From contig NZ_JFZG01000006.1 in assembly GCF_000607165.1 (NCBI RefSeq), positions 1,014,648 through 1,078,647 of the forward strand: a DNA stretch of 64,000 bases, read 5' to 3'. Within the stretch, counting starts at the first letter, position 1, and the number at the start of each line of letters is the position of its first letter. Origin of the DNA: Ralstonia pickettii (lineage in GTDB: Bacteria > Pseudomonadota > Gammaproteobacteria > Burkholderiales > Burkholderiaceae). Below, piece after piece: positions 63,972 through 64,000 of this stretch. Both the position numbers and the translations under genes were made by a program. Under the pieces are notes generated by a model. It saw only the letters and a program-made list of their open reading frames with translations. It searched no databases and was not told the origin of the DNA.

Positions 63972-64000
63972 TTTTTTTTGTGTTTGGGGTGGGTTGTTTT

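Noticed and set aside
1..64000. tRNA, rRNA, CRISPR or insertion sequence
   Set aside because: No cloverleaf candidate, spaced repeat array or transposase sequence was seen on reading the intergenic regions.

Overview
The window looks like a chromosomal segment of a Ralstonia-type beta-proteobacterium. Coding sequence is GC-rich and densely packed, with many ATGA stop/start overlaps. Several genes and arrangements support the lineage: the ferredoxin/hydrolase/DacC/YbeD and lipB-lipA set, a PhaM-type PHB granule protein, methionine synthase split into two genes, aceK inside the isovaleryl-CoA dehydrogenase operon, and DUF3567, DUF1840 and DUF2917 family proteins. The placement rests on protein family recognition by eye; no database search was run. 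I saw no rRNA, tRNA, CRISPR, insertion sequence or prophage.

Layout. 0.1-6.3 kb: 2Fe-2S ferredoxin, alpha/beta hydrolase, DacC, YbeD, a GcvA-like LysR regulator divergent from a DUF2917 protein, then lipB-lipA. 6.3-7.3 kb: a secreted protein built from YTQGA-type repeats and a small membrane protein. 7.4-17.3 kb: a probable choline island with a TorF-like porin, BetA choline dehydrogenase and GbsA-like betaine aldehyde dehydrogenase, facing a HTH plus triple-PAS regulator. Beyond it lie a DMT-family transporter translationally coupled to two tiny genes (100 and 36 aa), a Tat-exported phosphocholine-specific phospholipase C and a small lipoprotein. 17.5-20.9 kb: a Fur-box-preceded NIS siderophore synthetase with an MFS exporter, plausibly rhizoferrin.

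20.9-34.2 kb: VanZ-like protein, an MCE/Mla-type lipid ABC transporter (permease, ATPase, MlaD, lipoprotein), birA-coaX-SPOR, heptose-phosphate adenylyltransferase, a ferritin-like di-iron protein, glutathione peroxidase, patatin and PhaM, and a crotonase. 34.2-41.4 kb: an orphan LivK-type binding protein, a luciferase-like monooxygenase, a fumarylacetoacetate hydrolase flanked by two IclR regulators, a DUF3108 protein and a PcaD-like hydrolase. 41.7-47.1 kb: DUF3567 protein, rhodanese, split MetH and a secreted Lys/Ala-rich protein. 47.4-52.3 kb: a two-component set with an entericidin lipoprotein, and a small-protein stress cluster. 52.5-57.7 kb: argS, SPOR protein, dsbA, SDR and a BtuF-like protein. 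57.7-64 kb: monooxygenase, MBL hydrolase divergent from a LiuR-like MerR regulator, then ivd-aceK-can, with two copies of a 22-bp palindrome.

The best candidate for something undescribed is the choline island. It has true BetA and GbsA-type enzymes and a phosphocholine-releasing phospholipase. The usual BetI regulator and BCCT transporter are absent; in their place are a triple-PAS HTH regulator and a three-gene cassette (transporter, small protein, micro-membrane peptide). Joining these parts into one system is inference from gene order.
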